DNA of 64,000 nt from JANPCX01 sp050916095 (GCA_050916095.1 CP050901.1:2294001-2358000), one strand, 5' to 3'. Counted from the stretch's first letter, positions 43,954-52,899 are shown. Numbers and translations are program-made. The notes: generated by a model not told the origin, from the sequence alone.

Positions 43954-45126
43954 TCAGCGACGCTGCAATTCGTTCATCAAAATGAAATCCAGCATGTCCA
44001 TGTCGTCGTCTTGCCGCTCAATGCGGTAGTTGCGCAGGCTGGCCTTGAGCTGTTTGATGTCCTGGAATCGCTCCAGATCAGCCTGAACTTGTTGCAGCGT
44101 GTGGTTCAAGTCCTTCAAGTCGTCGTCCAGCACCCGCTGCACCATGGCGGGCGACAGTGACTGGCGGCCCCAACGGGTCAACATCGCCGCGAAGGGCTGA
44201 GTGGTGTGAAACAACTCTTCCTGCAACTGCTTGAGTTGATCGGCCAGTACTACATTGAAATGCTGCACGCGCTCATCACTCAAACCCGCCAGCACCTCAG
44301 TGTCGATCTGTTCAATCTCCAACTGCAATTCCAGCAGGGCCAACAAATCAGACGCTTCGTAGGCCGTGTTGACACGTTTCATCAACGCCGTCTTTTGGTC
44401 GCGGCGCATGGCATCAGGCTCGCGATCCGGGTGCAAGGCACTGGCCAGCTTGCGATAGACCTCACGCAGCGACTGCGTGGCGGCTTGTGCCGCCTGCTCA
44501 CGCTTCTCTTCAGCCGCCATGGTTTTGGCGCTTTTCTTGCGCGTTGGTTTTTTCTCGTGCGCAGAGTCTTCCTGCAACTGGGCTCGTTCGTGAAGTTTCT
44601 GTTGAATCTGCTGCGCCAGTTCTTCGGGCGTTTGCGCGTCATGGCCGTCGAGGTCCATACCAAAAAAATCGCTGGCAAAGGCCTGGGTCAGCTCCATGTC
44701 GTCGGCCTGCATCTCCTGCAAACTCATCTCGCTGTGCTTGTCATGCAGCGCCACCAGTTCGGGATCATCAGACTCCATCACCAACTCGCCCAGCAAGTTT
44801 TGCAGAATGTCTTGGATTTTGGCGCGGTGGGTTTTACCCAGAGAAGGGTGAAGCAAGGCCTGATCCAACACCTTGGCCATCGCTACCCGCTTGTGGTGCA
44901 ACTGGTCTTGCAGCGGTACGAATTCCGATGCCACACGCGCTTGATGCGCGTCACTGAATTCTCGCCATTGCGCCAGCAACAAACGCTGGGCTTGAATGTC
45001 GGCCACCAGCTTGTTGAAACGCTTCTGGCCTTTGCTCAAAGCGGTCGCGCTGCCAGGGACGCCGACCAGGGCCAAGGGTTGAGCGATGGCAGGGTCGTCT
45101 TCGGGGAAAAGGGTGGGTTGGGTCAT
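43954..45126 (-). CDS. J-domain-like (DnaJ-type) protein
   Basis: A 390-residue cytosolic protein with a divergent J domain in its second half: SLREVYRKLASALHPDREPD (about residues 219-238), where the HPD tripeptide that stimulates Hsp70 ATPase is intact, then KTALMKRVNTAYEASDLLAL. The flanks are charged and predicted helical or coiled coil (EKKPTRKKSAKTMAAEEKRE before it, QADLERFQDIKQL at the end). It probably acts as an Hsp70 co-chaperone with an unknown client; no Gly/Phe or zinc-finger region of DnaJ is present. The start MTQPTLFPED has weak upstream signals. Confidence 0.75.
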   Translation of the reverse strand: MTQPTLFPEDDPAIAQPLALVGVPGSATALSKGQKRFNKLVADIQAQRLLLAQWREFSDAHQARVASEFVPLQDQLHHKRVAMAKVLDQALLHPSLGKTHRAKIQDILQNLLGELVMESDDPELVALHDKHSEMSLQEMQADDMELTQAFASDFFGMDLDGHDAQTPEELAQQIQQKLHERAQLQEDSAHEKKPTRKKSAKTMAAEEKREQAAQAATQSLREVYRKLASALHPDREPDAMRRDQKTALMKRVNTAYEASDLLALLELQLEIEQIDTEVLAGLSDERVQHFNVVLADQLKQLQEELFHTTQPFAAMLTRWGRQSLSPAMVQRVLDDDLKDLNHTLQQVQADLERFQDIKQLKASLRNYRIERQDDDMDMLDFILMNELQRR

Positions 45127-45156
45127 ACCGACGCCTTGAAATACTGATATTTTTCT

Positions 45157-46332
45157 CTATCTCGACTTGTTGATTCCTGTGGACAGCATCACCGGAAGTG
45201 TTTTGCTGTCGCTGCGCCATTGCCCACTCAAACCAGATTGCCCCAAACGCAGGGCCATGGTCATTCGGCCATTGGCATCGCTGTGGTCGGTGAGGCTCAA
45301 CATGACACCGTCTATTTTTCCGCTCAGGCCTATGGGCTTTCGGTACTTGTCGTAGTAATAGAGGCCGCTCACGCTGGTCTCGCTGGCGCCATAGCGGCTT
45401 GTCGTCAGCAAAAAAGTGACCGCCGCGCCTCCTATCTGCCCACGCAACACTTGATTTAACGGCGTCCTTGGTTCGGGCACCGCTTCTGAATCCAGAAGCA
45501 CAAATCGACCATAAGGTGTCAGCAGCTTGGGCAACTCCTCCAACGAGAGAAACAAATCCACGTCGCCCACGTCATCGAGTGCCCGCGATGCATGGTTGCT
45601 GCAACGTTGCGAGGTGAATACAACCCCTTTCCCATCGGGAAAGGAGAACCGCAAACTCTCCAGAGAGAACCACAACGAATTCCGCTCTTTCTGTTTCTCC
45701 CTTTCCTGGGACAAACAATCCTCGTTTAGCCCGATGCGGCTTTCAAGGTCACTGATCGCATCCGGTGTACTCTGCTTCTTCAGCTTCAATGCCTGTAAGT
45801 CGCGCTTAAGCACTTTGATCTGGCCGCGGTACTGCTTGATGCGCTCGGCGATCATGCGTTTGGGAACTTCCAAACGCGCAGTGGGCGTCAAAATTTCCTC
45901 TAGCGTGAGGGCACGGCCACTACGTGAGTCAAAGCTGTGCGTCTCGGAATAGGCCTCGCAGTACGCACCACACCCCTCTGCTTCCAGGGTCACGGAGAAG
46001 ATGCGGCCATCGTTGCGCACGGCCCCAACCTTTTGCCAGCTTGTTCCAGCAGGAGGCTCGGTACCGTCAGCCAACTCAAAGGTCTTTCCCGCACTCAAGG
46101 GGGCGGGCGTACCCAGGATCCGCAGATAAAGTGCTTCGTTGATGCGGGCCGCCACTTCAGCTGTTTGAGAGCGGACAAACGGCATCTGGATGGTCCCCTT
46201 GGACCAATCGCTCGACACCGCACCCAGCTCCGCATAGGCCGGTTTCCAGGCCATGGAACGGACCTCAACCGTCAAGGGTTCCGAGGAAGCGGTACCGCAG
46301 CAAAAAATCAGAAGAAAAAACAAATGCCGCAT
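45157..46332 (-). CDS. Exported protein of unknown function (DUF3298-like domain possible)
   Basis: A 391-residue protein with a signal peptide at residues 1-17 (MRHLFFLLIFCCGTASS) and an AGGGGAGGT ribosome site directly before the ATG at 46332. Long upstream frame is rejected. Features: a repeated theme of Cys pairs (EGCGAYCEAY), SGRALTLEEIL with a PDZ/peptidoglycan-binding-like spacing seen in DUF3298-type proteins (F-D-x-x-x-G-x-x-L-x-L), a coiled coil at ~160-215 (KQYRGQIKVLKRDLQALKLK), then FSLESLRFSFPDGKGVVFTS and LLTPYGRFVLLDSE, which resembles the L-x-P-Y-G typical ending of that family. A second, C-terminal domain of ~110 residues is unrelated. Periplasmic localisation is likely. Confidence 0.6.
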   Translation of the reverse strand: MRHLFFLLIFCCGTASSEPLTVEVRSMAWKPAYAELGAVSSDWSKGTIQMPFVRSQTAEVAARINEALYLRILGTPAPLSAGKTFELADGTEPPAGTSWQKVGAVRNDGRIFSVTLEAEGCGAYCEAYSETHSFDSRSGRALTLEEILTPTARLEVPKRMIAERIKQYRGQIKVLKRDLQALKLKKQSTPDAISDLESRIGLNEDCLSQEREKQKERNSLWFSLESLRFSFPDGKGVVFTSQRCSNHASRALDDVGDVDLFLSLEELPKLLTPYGRFVLLDSEAVPEPRTPLNQVLRGQIGGAAVTFLLTTSRYGASETSVSGLYYYDKYRKPIGLSGKIDGVMLSLTDHSDANGRMTMALRLGQSGLSGQWRSDSKTLPVMLSTGINKSR

Positions 46333-46461
46333 CACACCTCCCCTGTAGTTTGGGTCATTCTGTGCTGAACAAACACGGCACACGTACCACCAACAAACAC
46401 CTCGACAGAGTTCGGACTGTTGCGCCCCCTCACTCCCACTCAATGGTTTCCGAGAGTTGGA

Positions 46462-46490
46462 AACCCGCATGAATGCTAGCTTTGTGGGGT
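46462..46490 (+). repeat. Short direct repeat, upstream copy (possible IS end)
   Basis: AACCCGCATGAATGCTAGC followed by TTTGTGGGGT. The same sequence with four changes occurs at 52232-52260, just upstream of a truncated IS5-like transposase gene. It lies in the 389-base gap between the secreted protein and the AbiE operon. No gene is evident in the rest of this gap apart from the operators below. Confidence 0.6.
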
Positions 46491-46646
46491 CTGGGCATCT
46501 TGCTTTACCGTCACTTCTACCGTCAAAAAACGAGAGCTTTTGTTGGCGCGGGAGATGGACTCGGTTTGCGGGGCAGCTACTCCAGCGCATCAATCGTCAA
46601 CCAAGGTCACAAGCCTGGCAGCTTACCAGCTTGGAAGATTCATCGC

Positions 46647-46667
46647 TGTCGTAGCTGGACTACGACA
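46647..46667 (+). promoter_or_regulatory. AbiEi operator, inverted repeat 1
   Basis: Arms TGTCGTAG (46647-46654) and CTACGACA (46660-46667) are perfect reverse complements around CTGGA. Its core TCGTAG-N5-CTACGA is repeated in the second operator 68 bases further on. AbiEi antitoxins are known to bind paired inverted repeats in their own promoter. Confidence 0.7.
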
Positions 46668-46714
46668 AGTCTAATCGAATGAAGTTGCGCATCAGCTTGA
46701 AATGATGATAAAAA

Positions 46715-46731
46715 TCGTAGCATGGCTACGA
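46715..46731 (+). promoter_or_regulatory. AbiEi operator, inverted repeat 2, spanning the abiEi start codon
   Basis: TCGTAGCATGGCTACGA is a 7-base-arm inverted repeat centred on ATG at 46722-46724, the abiEi start codon. A bound antitoxin here would block both RNA polymerase elongation and ribosome access. Confidence 0.7.
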
Positions 46732-47459
46732 CTGAAAGAAGCAAACTAAACACCCTCTACCGGCAGTGGGCACCTGGAACGCCCCTGACATCGGAGGACT
46801 TAGCGGCCCAGGGGGTTTCTGCCGACCTGGCCGTCCACTACGCGCGTGCTGGCTGGCTTGTCCGTCTCGCGCGTGGGGTGTACTGCCGCCCCAACGACAC
46901 GCTCCAACTGCACGCTTGCCTGATCCTGCTACAGCGCGCCGTCGATGGGCTGCATGTCGGCGGCAAGTCGGCTCTCGACTGGTACGGGGTGCGGCACTAC
47001 GTGTCGCAGCAGCCGGTCCTGCACCTCTATGGCTGGACGGCGGCACGCTTGCCCGGCTGGTTCACGGAGCGCTTCCCGGCGGAGTACCACCGGAAGCGGC
47101 TGTTCGATGAGCCATCGTCAGACCCCCTGCATGCCGGGCCGTTCGAGAAGCGCAGCGGCGCACCGCGGGTCTCCACACCCGAACGCGCCCTGCTGGAAGT
47201 GTTCAGCGAGGTGGGCGTGCGCCAACCCCTGCAAGAAGCGCGTGAGCTCGCGGAGAGCGCCTACAGCCTGCGCGCCGACGTGCTGCGCGATCTGCTGCAG
47301 CGTTGCACCAGCGTCAAGACGGTGCGCCTGTGCCTGCAACTCGGACGCGAGCTCTCCCTACCCTGGGCTGTGAAGCTGGACCCGACGCAACTGCCCACCG
47401 GCAGCGCCCGCGCTTGGGTGTCCCGCTCGGCCGACGGTCTGCTGGTGCTCAAGTCATGA
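46722..47459 (+). CDS. abiEi: AbiEi family antitoxin / transcriptional regulator
   Basis: A 245-residue antitoxin of the type IV-like AbiE abortive-infection system. The N-terminal winged-helix region (SKLNTLYRQWAPGTPLTSED, then LAVHYARAGWLVRLARGVYC) is typical of AbiEi/DUF6088, and the C-terminal domain includes STPERALLEVFSEVGVRQPL, the conserved antitoxin core. It acts in the cytosol as autorepressor, binding the two inverted repeats around its start, and neutralises the AbiEii toxin. Its stop overlaps the toxin start (ATGA). Confidence 0.88.
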   Translation: MATTERSKLNTLYRQWAPGTPLTSEDLAAQGVSADLAVHYARAGWLVRLARGVYCRPNDTLQLHACLILLQRAVDGLHVGGKSALDWYGVRHYVSQQPVLHLYGWTAARLPGWFTERFPAEYHRKRLFDEPSSDPLHAGPFEKRSGAPRVSTPERALLEVFSEVGVRQPLQEARELAESAYSLRADVLRDLLQRCTSVKTVRLCLQLGRELSLPWAVKLDPTQLPTGSARAWVSRSADGLLVLKS

Positions 47460-48370
47460 ACCAGCTCTACCTCGATACCGCGCGCCTGCTGACCCAGGTC
47501 ACGCCGCTCGTGTTTGCGGATGGCACGTTCGCGCTCAAGGGTGGCACCGCGATCAACCTGTTCATCCGCGACATGCCGCGCCTATCGGTGGATCTCGACC
47601 TGGTCTTCCCCGATCACAGCTTGCCGCGTAATGAGGCGCTGGCCCGCATCAATGAAGCGATCCTGCAATCCGCAGAACGCCTGAAGGCTCGCGGCTTTCA
47701 AACCCATGCTCCCGCGGCTGCCGATGCTGGTGAGACCAAGCTGCTGGTGCGCCGCGCGGGCATCGAGGTCAAGGTCGAAGTCAATTTCGTGATGCGCGGC
47801 ACTGTCTACCCGGTGCGCACGATGGCCATGACGCCGATGGCCCGCGATACCCTGCTGGCCGATGTCGAAATTCCGGTGGTGTCGCTGGAAGATGTTTATG
47901 GAGGCAAGCTCGTCGCCGCCATGGACCGCCAGCATCCGCGCGACCTGTTCGACGTGATGCAGTTGTTCTCGCACGAAGGCATCACTGCCGGCATTCGACG
48001 CGCTTTCGTCGTCTACCTGGCCAGCCACAACCGCCCAGTGCATGAAGTGCTGTTCCCGGCCATGCGTAACGTCGAGCAGGAGTACGAACGCAACTTCAAG
48101 GGCATGACCACCGAGCCGGTCGAGTTGGCTTCGCTGCTGGCCGCACGCGAGCGCATGGTGCAGGAGCTGCAAGGCGGTCTGGATGCGGACGAGCGCCGCT
48201 TCTTGTTGTCGCTCGTTGCTGGCCGGCCGGACTGGCCGGCTCTGGGGATCGCTCATGCCGAACAGCTGCCGGGGATTCGCTGGAAGCTGCATAACCTGGC
48301 GCTGCTGGAGCGCAAGAGTCCGGCGAGATTCGCCGAGCAAGCCGAAACACTTGCGCTGCGGCTGGGGTAG
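47456..48370 (+). CDS. abiEii: AbiEii family toxin (nucleotidyltransferase)
   Basis: A 304-residue nucleotidyltransferase-fold toxin. LVFADGTFALKGGTAINLFI followed by RDMPRLSVDLDLVFPD gives the G-G-T...D-x-D motif of the DNA-polymerase-beta-like fold, and VSLEDVYGGKLVAAMDRQHP, RDLFDVM is the second conserved block of AbiEii. Known members inhibit growth, and one family enzyme pyrimidylates tRNA. The ATG at 47456 overlaps the abiEi stop; the open frame extending to 47303 is a shadow inside abiEi. Together they form a phage-defence or plasmid-maintenance TA module. Confidence 0.9.
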   Translation: MNQLYLDTARLLTQVTPLVFADGTFALKGGTAINLFIRDMPRLSVDLDLVFPDHSLPRNEALARINEAILQSAERLKARGFQTHAPAAADAGETKLLVRRAGIEVKVEVNFVMRGTVYPVRTMAMTPMARDTLLADVEIPVVSLEDVYGGKLVAAMDRQHPRDLFDVMQLFSHEGITAGIRRAFVVYLASHNRPVHEVLFPAMRNVEQEYERNFKGMTTEPVELASLLAARERMVQELQGGLDADERRFLLSLVAGRPDWPALGIAHAEQLPGIRWKLHNLALLERKSPARFAEQAETLALRLG

Positions 48371-48513
48371 GCCAGTCAACACCTCGCGTCGCTGCTCACC
48401 AGACAACCAGCCGCTCGCCGATGCCTTCCTGGCGAAGATGTTCCGTTATTTTGGCATTTGCTTTTTACGTTCCGTTTTGCTAAGATTCGTTCCGAAATCA
48501 ACAGGAGCCGACT

Positions 48514-50952
48514 TTGGCAAGACTCAACGTACAGAACGAGCGCGTGCAGCGGCTCATCGCCGAGCGCATCCTGCCGCTCTTTCTGGCGTCGGGCAGCACA
48601 TCGGCGCTCACCAAAACTCTCAATGACGCCCTAAGGGAAGGCGGGATCAGCGGCACGCTTCATCCAAACCGCCTCCACACGCTTCTTTCAAATGACGTTG
48701 CTCGCGGACTGAACGAAGCCACGATCCAGCTCACCGAGCAAGCTTCAACACTCGCTTTCGCCAAGTCAGATTCCATTTCCGCTCGCGCTGCACAAGCGTT
48801 GCAGGCCCTCCAAAGCGAAGCGTCGCGGCTTCAGCTGTTCGCCGGCGCGACCGTCGATGAAGTTGCTCAGCGACTGAGCGTCCCATCCGCCGTTGCCTTC
48901 AAATTGTTGGAGGGAAGCGCTGTCCTGGCAGATCTGAACACAGCGCACACCACCGCTTCCGATGAAGCACCAGACCGGCGACAAGACCCACCCGACTGGA
49001 GCTACCAGGACACTGCGGTTTCACGATGCATCGAGGCGTTTGGACGGCGCCCGAGCGGCCGGATCGGCTTGATATTGCCGACAGGCGCGGGCAAGACGCG
49101 AACTGCGCTGCGCATTGTCCTGACCATGCTGCACAAGGCCAGCGATCCGAAAGCGCCGGCTTACTGGGTGACCCATCGCCGCAACTTGCGCGAACAGGCT
49201 TTCCGCGAGCTGCAGAAGCTTGTGGCAGACGGCCACGAGCACATTGCTGGCGATCGCCTGATGGAACTGGCCAACCGAATCAAGTTCGTCATGGTTGGTG
49301 ACCTGACACCGCTGCTTGAGGGTGCGGCTGTCAAACCGGCCTTGATCGTTGTCGATGAAGCTCACCACGCTGCCGCACCATCCTATCAACCGGTGTTCGC
49401 GAATCCGTGGGCTGCTCCGGTTCTCCTGTTAACCGCTACCCCGAATCGCAGCGATCAAATGCCGATCGGCATCGACGAGATCGCCTTCACGATCACCTAC
49501 CGCGAGTTGGCAGAGCGCAGGGCAGTCTTGACACCCAAGTTTCTCGACTTCCCCGTTCAAGATTTCGACTGGTCGCCGGACGCCGTTGCAGACCTCGCGG
49601 ACTACGTCATAGATCGCACGTACGCCGAGTTCACTAAGGTCCTGGTCCTCGCTCCGCGCGTTGACAGGGTCGAAGAGTTCTTTCAGGCGCTGGTTGACCG
49701 GCTACCCGACGACCATCCCCTAGAAGTCGAGGATATCGGCTACGTGCATGGCGCGGGGAACTCTCTGGGGATTGGCACTGAGGATTTCCTCGCACGCTTT
49801 AGCAACAAGCCGCGCGCCGTGCTGATCTCGGCCCAGCTGCTACTCGAGGGATTTGACGATCCGGGAATCAACACGGTTGTGCTGACCTATCCGTCCACCA
49901 GCGTAATTCGCCTAATGCAGGCGGCCGGGCGCTGCGTACGGTATGCGCCCGATAAGCGGGCAGCCTACGTGGTTCAGGCTCGAAACGACAGCATCGCCTA
50001 CCACTTCGACCAGCGCTGGCTTTACCAAGAGATTGATGACTTCCTCCGGCCACAACTGCAGGATGTCGAGTACGGCAGCCTGGCAGACTTGAAGGATCGA
50101 GCTACGTTGCTTCTTCAGGCGAACAACGTCGACCCGGTCGTAGTGACCCGGGTCCTCAACAGGCTCGAAGCAATCGCGCCGGGGGAAGCGTGCCGCCTCT
50201 TCTTTTACGGTCTGCCCTACTTCGGCGCCGAGGACGAGTTCAGCTCCAAAGCGCGATGGGGGGTGGTCCTCGAAACGAACGAGTCATCGGTCATGCTGCG
50301 CAGCCTCTTCAACGGCTACTGCGCGCTCGGCGCTGACCTTTCCGACCCATCCGACTATCTGCTTCGCGATGGCGCCGCTCACGGCCTGGGCAAGGACCTG
50401 ACGGCTGGCAGTCGATGGCTGGAAATGATGGGACTGCTTACCGCAAGCTATTTCGCCAAACGCGAGGTTCATGGGCCCGCCCCGATCGAGTCGCCAGGCA
50501 GCCGTCCCTATCGCGCGAACGCAGCGACGACTTGGCTCAAGTACGTCAGTTTCAGTTTCCGACCGGCGGTGCCGACCGCACTCGCGGCTTTTCTGCGCGA
50601 TTGCCACAACCTCACCCAGATCGAAGCGCTCTACCTTGAACGCCCGACCAGTCATGCCGCAGCAGTGAAGGTTCCTTTGCCGCTGGGCGGAGCTGAAGCC
50701 TTCTTGCTTGACCCGGCGGCCAAAGATGAGCTTGACGCGGCTACGTCCTCGTTGCGCGCAAGGCTGCTCGACGCCGAGCCCAAAGACCAGTTCAGTTCAC
50801 TTGCGGGGTTCTTGGCGGGATCAGCGTACCGATTGCCGACGCGCCTCCTGGGACGGGCCGAGTTCCTGCTGAACGCGTCGGATCGCATTGAACGCGTCCT
50901 AGTCCTCCACGAACACACGAATCCAGATACGAAAGGGGTAGACCATGCCTGA
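48514..50952 (+). CDS. Superfamily II DEAD/DEAH-box helicase
   Basis: An 812-residue helicase with TTG start and AGGAG ribosome site. Residues ~1-150 are a unique N-terminal domain (VQRLIAERILPLFLASGSTS...) of unknown role. The helicase core follows: motif I ILPTGAGKTRTALRI (~187), motif II LIVVDEAHHAAAP (~279), motif III LLTATPNRSD (~304), motif VI MQAAGRCVRYAPDKRA (~468). The C-terminal ~330 residues after the core are not recognised. It overlaps the ParB-like gene by eight bases, so the two are translationally coupled. Context (AbiE upstream, dnd genes 9 kb downstream) points to a phage-defence role; involvement in DNA phosphorothioation is unproven. Confidence 0.85.
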   Translation: MARLNVQNERVQRLIAERILPLFLASGSTSALTKTLNDALREGGISGTLHPNRLHTLLSNDVARGLNEATIQLTEQASTLAFAKSDSISARAAQALQALQSEASRLQLFAGATVDEVAQRLSVPSAVAFKLLEGSAVLADLNTAHTTASDEAPDRRQDPPDWSYQDTAVSRCIEAFGRRPSGRIGLILPTGAGKTRTALRIVLTMLHKASDPKAPAYWVTHRRNLREQAFRELQKLVADGHEHIAGDRLMELANRIKFVMVGDLTPLLEGAAVKPALIVVDEAHHAAAPSYQPVFANPWAAPVLLLTATPNRSDQMPIGIDEIAFTITYRELAERRAVLTPKFLDFPVQDFDWSPDAVADLADYVIDRTYAEFTKVLVLAPRVDRVEEFFQALVDRLPDDHPLEVEDIGYVHGAGNSLGIGTEDFLARFSNKPRAVLISAQLLLEGFDDPGINTVVLTYPSTSVIRLMQAAGRCVRYAPDKRAAYVVQARNDSIAYHFDQRWLYQEIDDFLRPQLQDVEYGSLADLKDRATLLLQANNVDPVVVTRVLNRLEAIAPGEACRLFFYGLPYFGAEDEFSSKARWGVVLETNESSVMLRSLFNGYCALGADLSDPSDYLLRDGAAHGLGKDLTAGSRWLEMMGLLTASYFAKREVHGPAPIESPGSRPYRANAATTWLKYVSFSFRPAVPTALAAFLRDCHNLTQIEALYLERPTSHAAAVKVPLPLGGAEAFLLDPAAKDELDAATSSLRARLLDAEPKDQFSSLAGFLAGSAYRLPTRLLGRAEFLLNASDRIERVLVLHEHTNPDTKGVDHA

Positions 50953-52210
50953 GAAAGTTGTGCCGATTACCGAGCTGCAAGACGCCAAGCTCGTACCGTT
51001 CGAGAAGATCTACCTCGATCCCAACAACCCGCGCATCGCGCCCGAAGATCCCCCCGGATACAACGACCCTGAGGCACTCTTTGCCGATGGGCTCCAGGCC
51101 CCTCTGGAAGCGCGCGTGCGCTCTGTCTATGAAGTGACGAACCTAGAAGAATCCATCCTCACGCATGGATGGGTTCCGATCGATTCGATCATCGTCTGGG
51201 AGCACCCGGACAAGCCGGGCTTCTACGTTGTTGTGGAGGGCAACACGCGCACTGTTGCACTTCGTGCTCTGCGCGGCGAGCGGCTCGAACGCGAGCGCAA
51301 GAAGCTCGAGAAGGTCAAGAAATCGAAGTTCGGCGAAGAACTGAAGGTTCAGGAAGAAACTGTGCGACGGCTCGAGGAGATTGTCGAAAGAACGAGCATG
51401 CTGCGCGTCTTTCCGGTTGCCGCGAAAACGGTCGAGCAGCTGCAAGCCATCCTTCCGCGCCTGCTGGGCGTGCGGCACATCAGCCACGCAAAAGAGTGGA
51501 AGCCCTACGCGACCAACCTGTACATCCTTTCGCTATACGAAGACCTGTTCCACAAGCGGCATGGGGGAAAAACTGACCTACGGTTGGAAGACGATCTGGT
51601 CAAAGCAGTTGCTTCCATGGTGTCGCTCGGCGACACCAAAACGCGTCGCAACATTCAGGCGGCCTCCGCGTTCAGTCACTTCAAGCGCGACTTCGAGCAC
51701 CGACTGCCCGAAGGGGACAGCTTCAGCGATGCGGACCACTACTTCTTCGAACTGATCCTCCAGAACACTTATCCCAAAGAGCAATTTGGCTTCACCAAGG
51801 ACATGCTAAAGCTGCCTTCAGAATCCGAGGAAGTCCTCTTTCAATGGGCATTCTCTAAGCCGCGCAATGGGAAGGAGGATGACAACGACAACGTCCTTTA
51901 CAAGGCCGAAAGCATCCGCTCCTGGCATCAGATGTCGAAGTACGACACGAGCACCGGCACAAGCTTCGCGAAGCAGCTAGATGTCGAGGCTCCAACGGAA
52001 GCTCCGCCGATCCGCAAGGTCGAGGCCGAATACAGCATGCACCGGACGCAGCGCACACCGATCGATGCGTTGAGTTCTCTGCTGAAAGCGCTTCAAGAAC
52101 TCAAGGTGGATACGCTTGTGTCCCAGCAAGAGCACCTTGAGCCAATCCTCGACAAGGTAGCTCAAGTCGTAACCAGATACCAGAAGATGATGAAGGCTGT
52201 GGCTGAATAG
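50945..52210 (+). CDS. ParB/Srx-like nuclease-domain protein
   Basis: A 421-residue protein with an N-terminal ParB/sulfiredoxin-type domain: LVPFEKIYLDPNNPRI (~15-31) and GFYVVVEGNTRTVALRALRG (~94-113), where GNTR-x-x-A is the ParB-like active/binding motif. A coiled coil (LEKVKKSKFGEELKVQEETV) follows, then helical regions of unknown function. Coupled with the upstream helicase. The pair resembles two-gene defence modules where a ParB-like protein provides DNA or nucleotide binding/nuclease activity. ParA and parS sites are absent, so a partition role is unlikely. Confidence 0.8.
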   Translation: MPEKVVPITELQDAKLVPFEKIYLDPNNPRIAPEDPPGYNDPEALFADGLQAPLEARVRSVYEVTNLEESILTHGWVPIDSIIVWEHPDKPGFYVVVEGNTRTVALRALRGERLERERKKLEKVKKSKFGEELKVQEETVRRLEEIVERTSMLRVFPVAAKTVEQLQAILPRLLGVRHISHAKEWKPYATNLYILSLYEDLFHKRHGGKTDLRLEDDLVKAVASMVSLGDTKTRRNIQAASAFSHFKRDFEHRLPEGDSFSDADHYFFELILQNTYPKEQFGFTKDMLKLPSESEEVLFQWAFSKPRNGKEDDNDNVLYKAESIRSWHQMSKYDTSTGTSFAKQLDVEAPTEAPPIRKVEAEYSMHRTQRTPIDALSSLLKALQELKVDTLVSQQEHLEPILDKVAQVVTRYQKMMKAVAE

Positions 52211-52231
52211 TCGGCCCTGCAAAACCCCTGC

Positions 52232-52260
52232 AACCCGCATGAATGCTGGCGATATGGGGT
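52232..52260 (+). repeat. Short direct repeat, downstream copy (probable left end of IS5-like element)
   Basis: AACCCGCATGAATGCTGGC then GATATGGGGT, matching 46462-46490 at about 25 of 29 positions. It lies 64 bases before the start of the truncated IS5-like transposase, where the terminal repeat of such an element would be expected. Confidence 0.5.
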
Positions 52261-52323
52261 AAATGCTGACGACGGGATCTCTCAGGAATCGTTATCGGAG
52301 AGTAATTTTTCTGGGGGATTTGC

Positions 52324-52603
52324 ATGACAGCCACCGCAGACTTCTTTCGCGCACGCCTGGACGGGATGGTCGATCACAAACATCCACTGGTGGTTTTGAG
52401 CAAACGGCTGCCCTGGGCCGCGATTGAACAAGCCCTGGCACCGCACTTCGCTCGCCAGGCTCGCCCAGGCTCCAAGCGGGTGACGGCGGACTTGTTGGGA
52501 GCGCATGAAGTCGAATTTGGCAACGGCATCAGCCCCGCAGGCCGCCCGCGCCTGTCAATTCGGCTGATGGCCAGCTTGCAGTACCTGAAGAACTCCTTCA
52601 ACC
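52324..52603 (+). pseudogene. IS5-like transposase, N-terminal fragment cut by IS66
   Basis: Reads MTATADFFRARLDGMVDHKH and ends in LSIRLMASLQYLKNSFN, the N-terminal (PF05598-type) domain of IS5-family transposases: short helices, AIEQALAPHFARQ and GRPRLSIRLMASL-YLK are conserved. The ATG follows a good purine stretch (GGGGGA). The frame is broken at 52604 by the right end of IS66 copy B, and no continuation of this element is found on the far side of the IS66 nest. Confidence 0.8.
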
Positions 52604-52641
52604 GTATGCGTTCGGTGAACCCACCTTGACCGAATCAACGA

Positions 52642-52861
52642 TCAGGTGTTGACCGGTGCAGTCGCAGCGACGCTGGCAGTCTCGGGCGATACCCAGCGGT
52701 GCGGCAGCAACTCGTGCAGTCGGCTGTTGGGCCAGGTGGGCAGCTTGGTCAGCACGTCTTTGAGATAGACCCACGCATCATGCCCATTGAGTTTGGCCGA
52801 CTCGATCAACGTCATCAGCACTGCCGCGCGCTCGCCAGCTTGCTGGCTGCCCACAAAGAGC
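52642..52861 (-). pseudogene. tnpC: IS66 TnpC, C-terminal fragment of copy B
   Basis: The last ~73 codons of tnpC in copy B, reading LFVGSQQAGERAAVLMTLIE... to ATAPVNT. It has been separated from the rest (55472-56924) by insertion of copy A at 52861/55472. Confidence 0.95.
52854..52861. repeat. Target site duplication of IS66 copy A, left
   Basis: CAAAGAGC, identical to 55472-55479. Eight bases is the duplication length expected for IS66. It proves that copy A inserted into copy B by transposition. Confidence 0.95.
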
Positions 52862-52899
52862 GTATGCGTTCGGTGAACCCACCTTGACCGAATCAACGA

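Noticed and set aside
48430..48510. Repeated GTTCCG motifs before the helicase gene as an operator
   Set aside because: Three short matches at irregular spacing are not enough to support a regulatory site.
50945..52210. Chromosome or plasmid partition role for the ParB-like gene
   Set aside because: No parA gene or parS-like site is visible nearby and the gene is coupled to a helicase.
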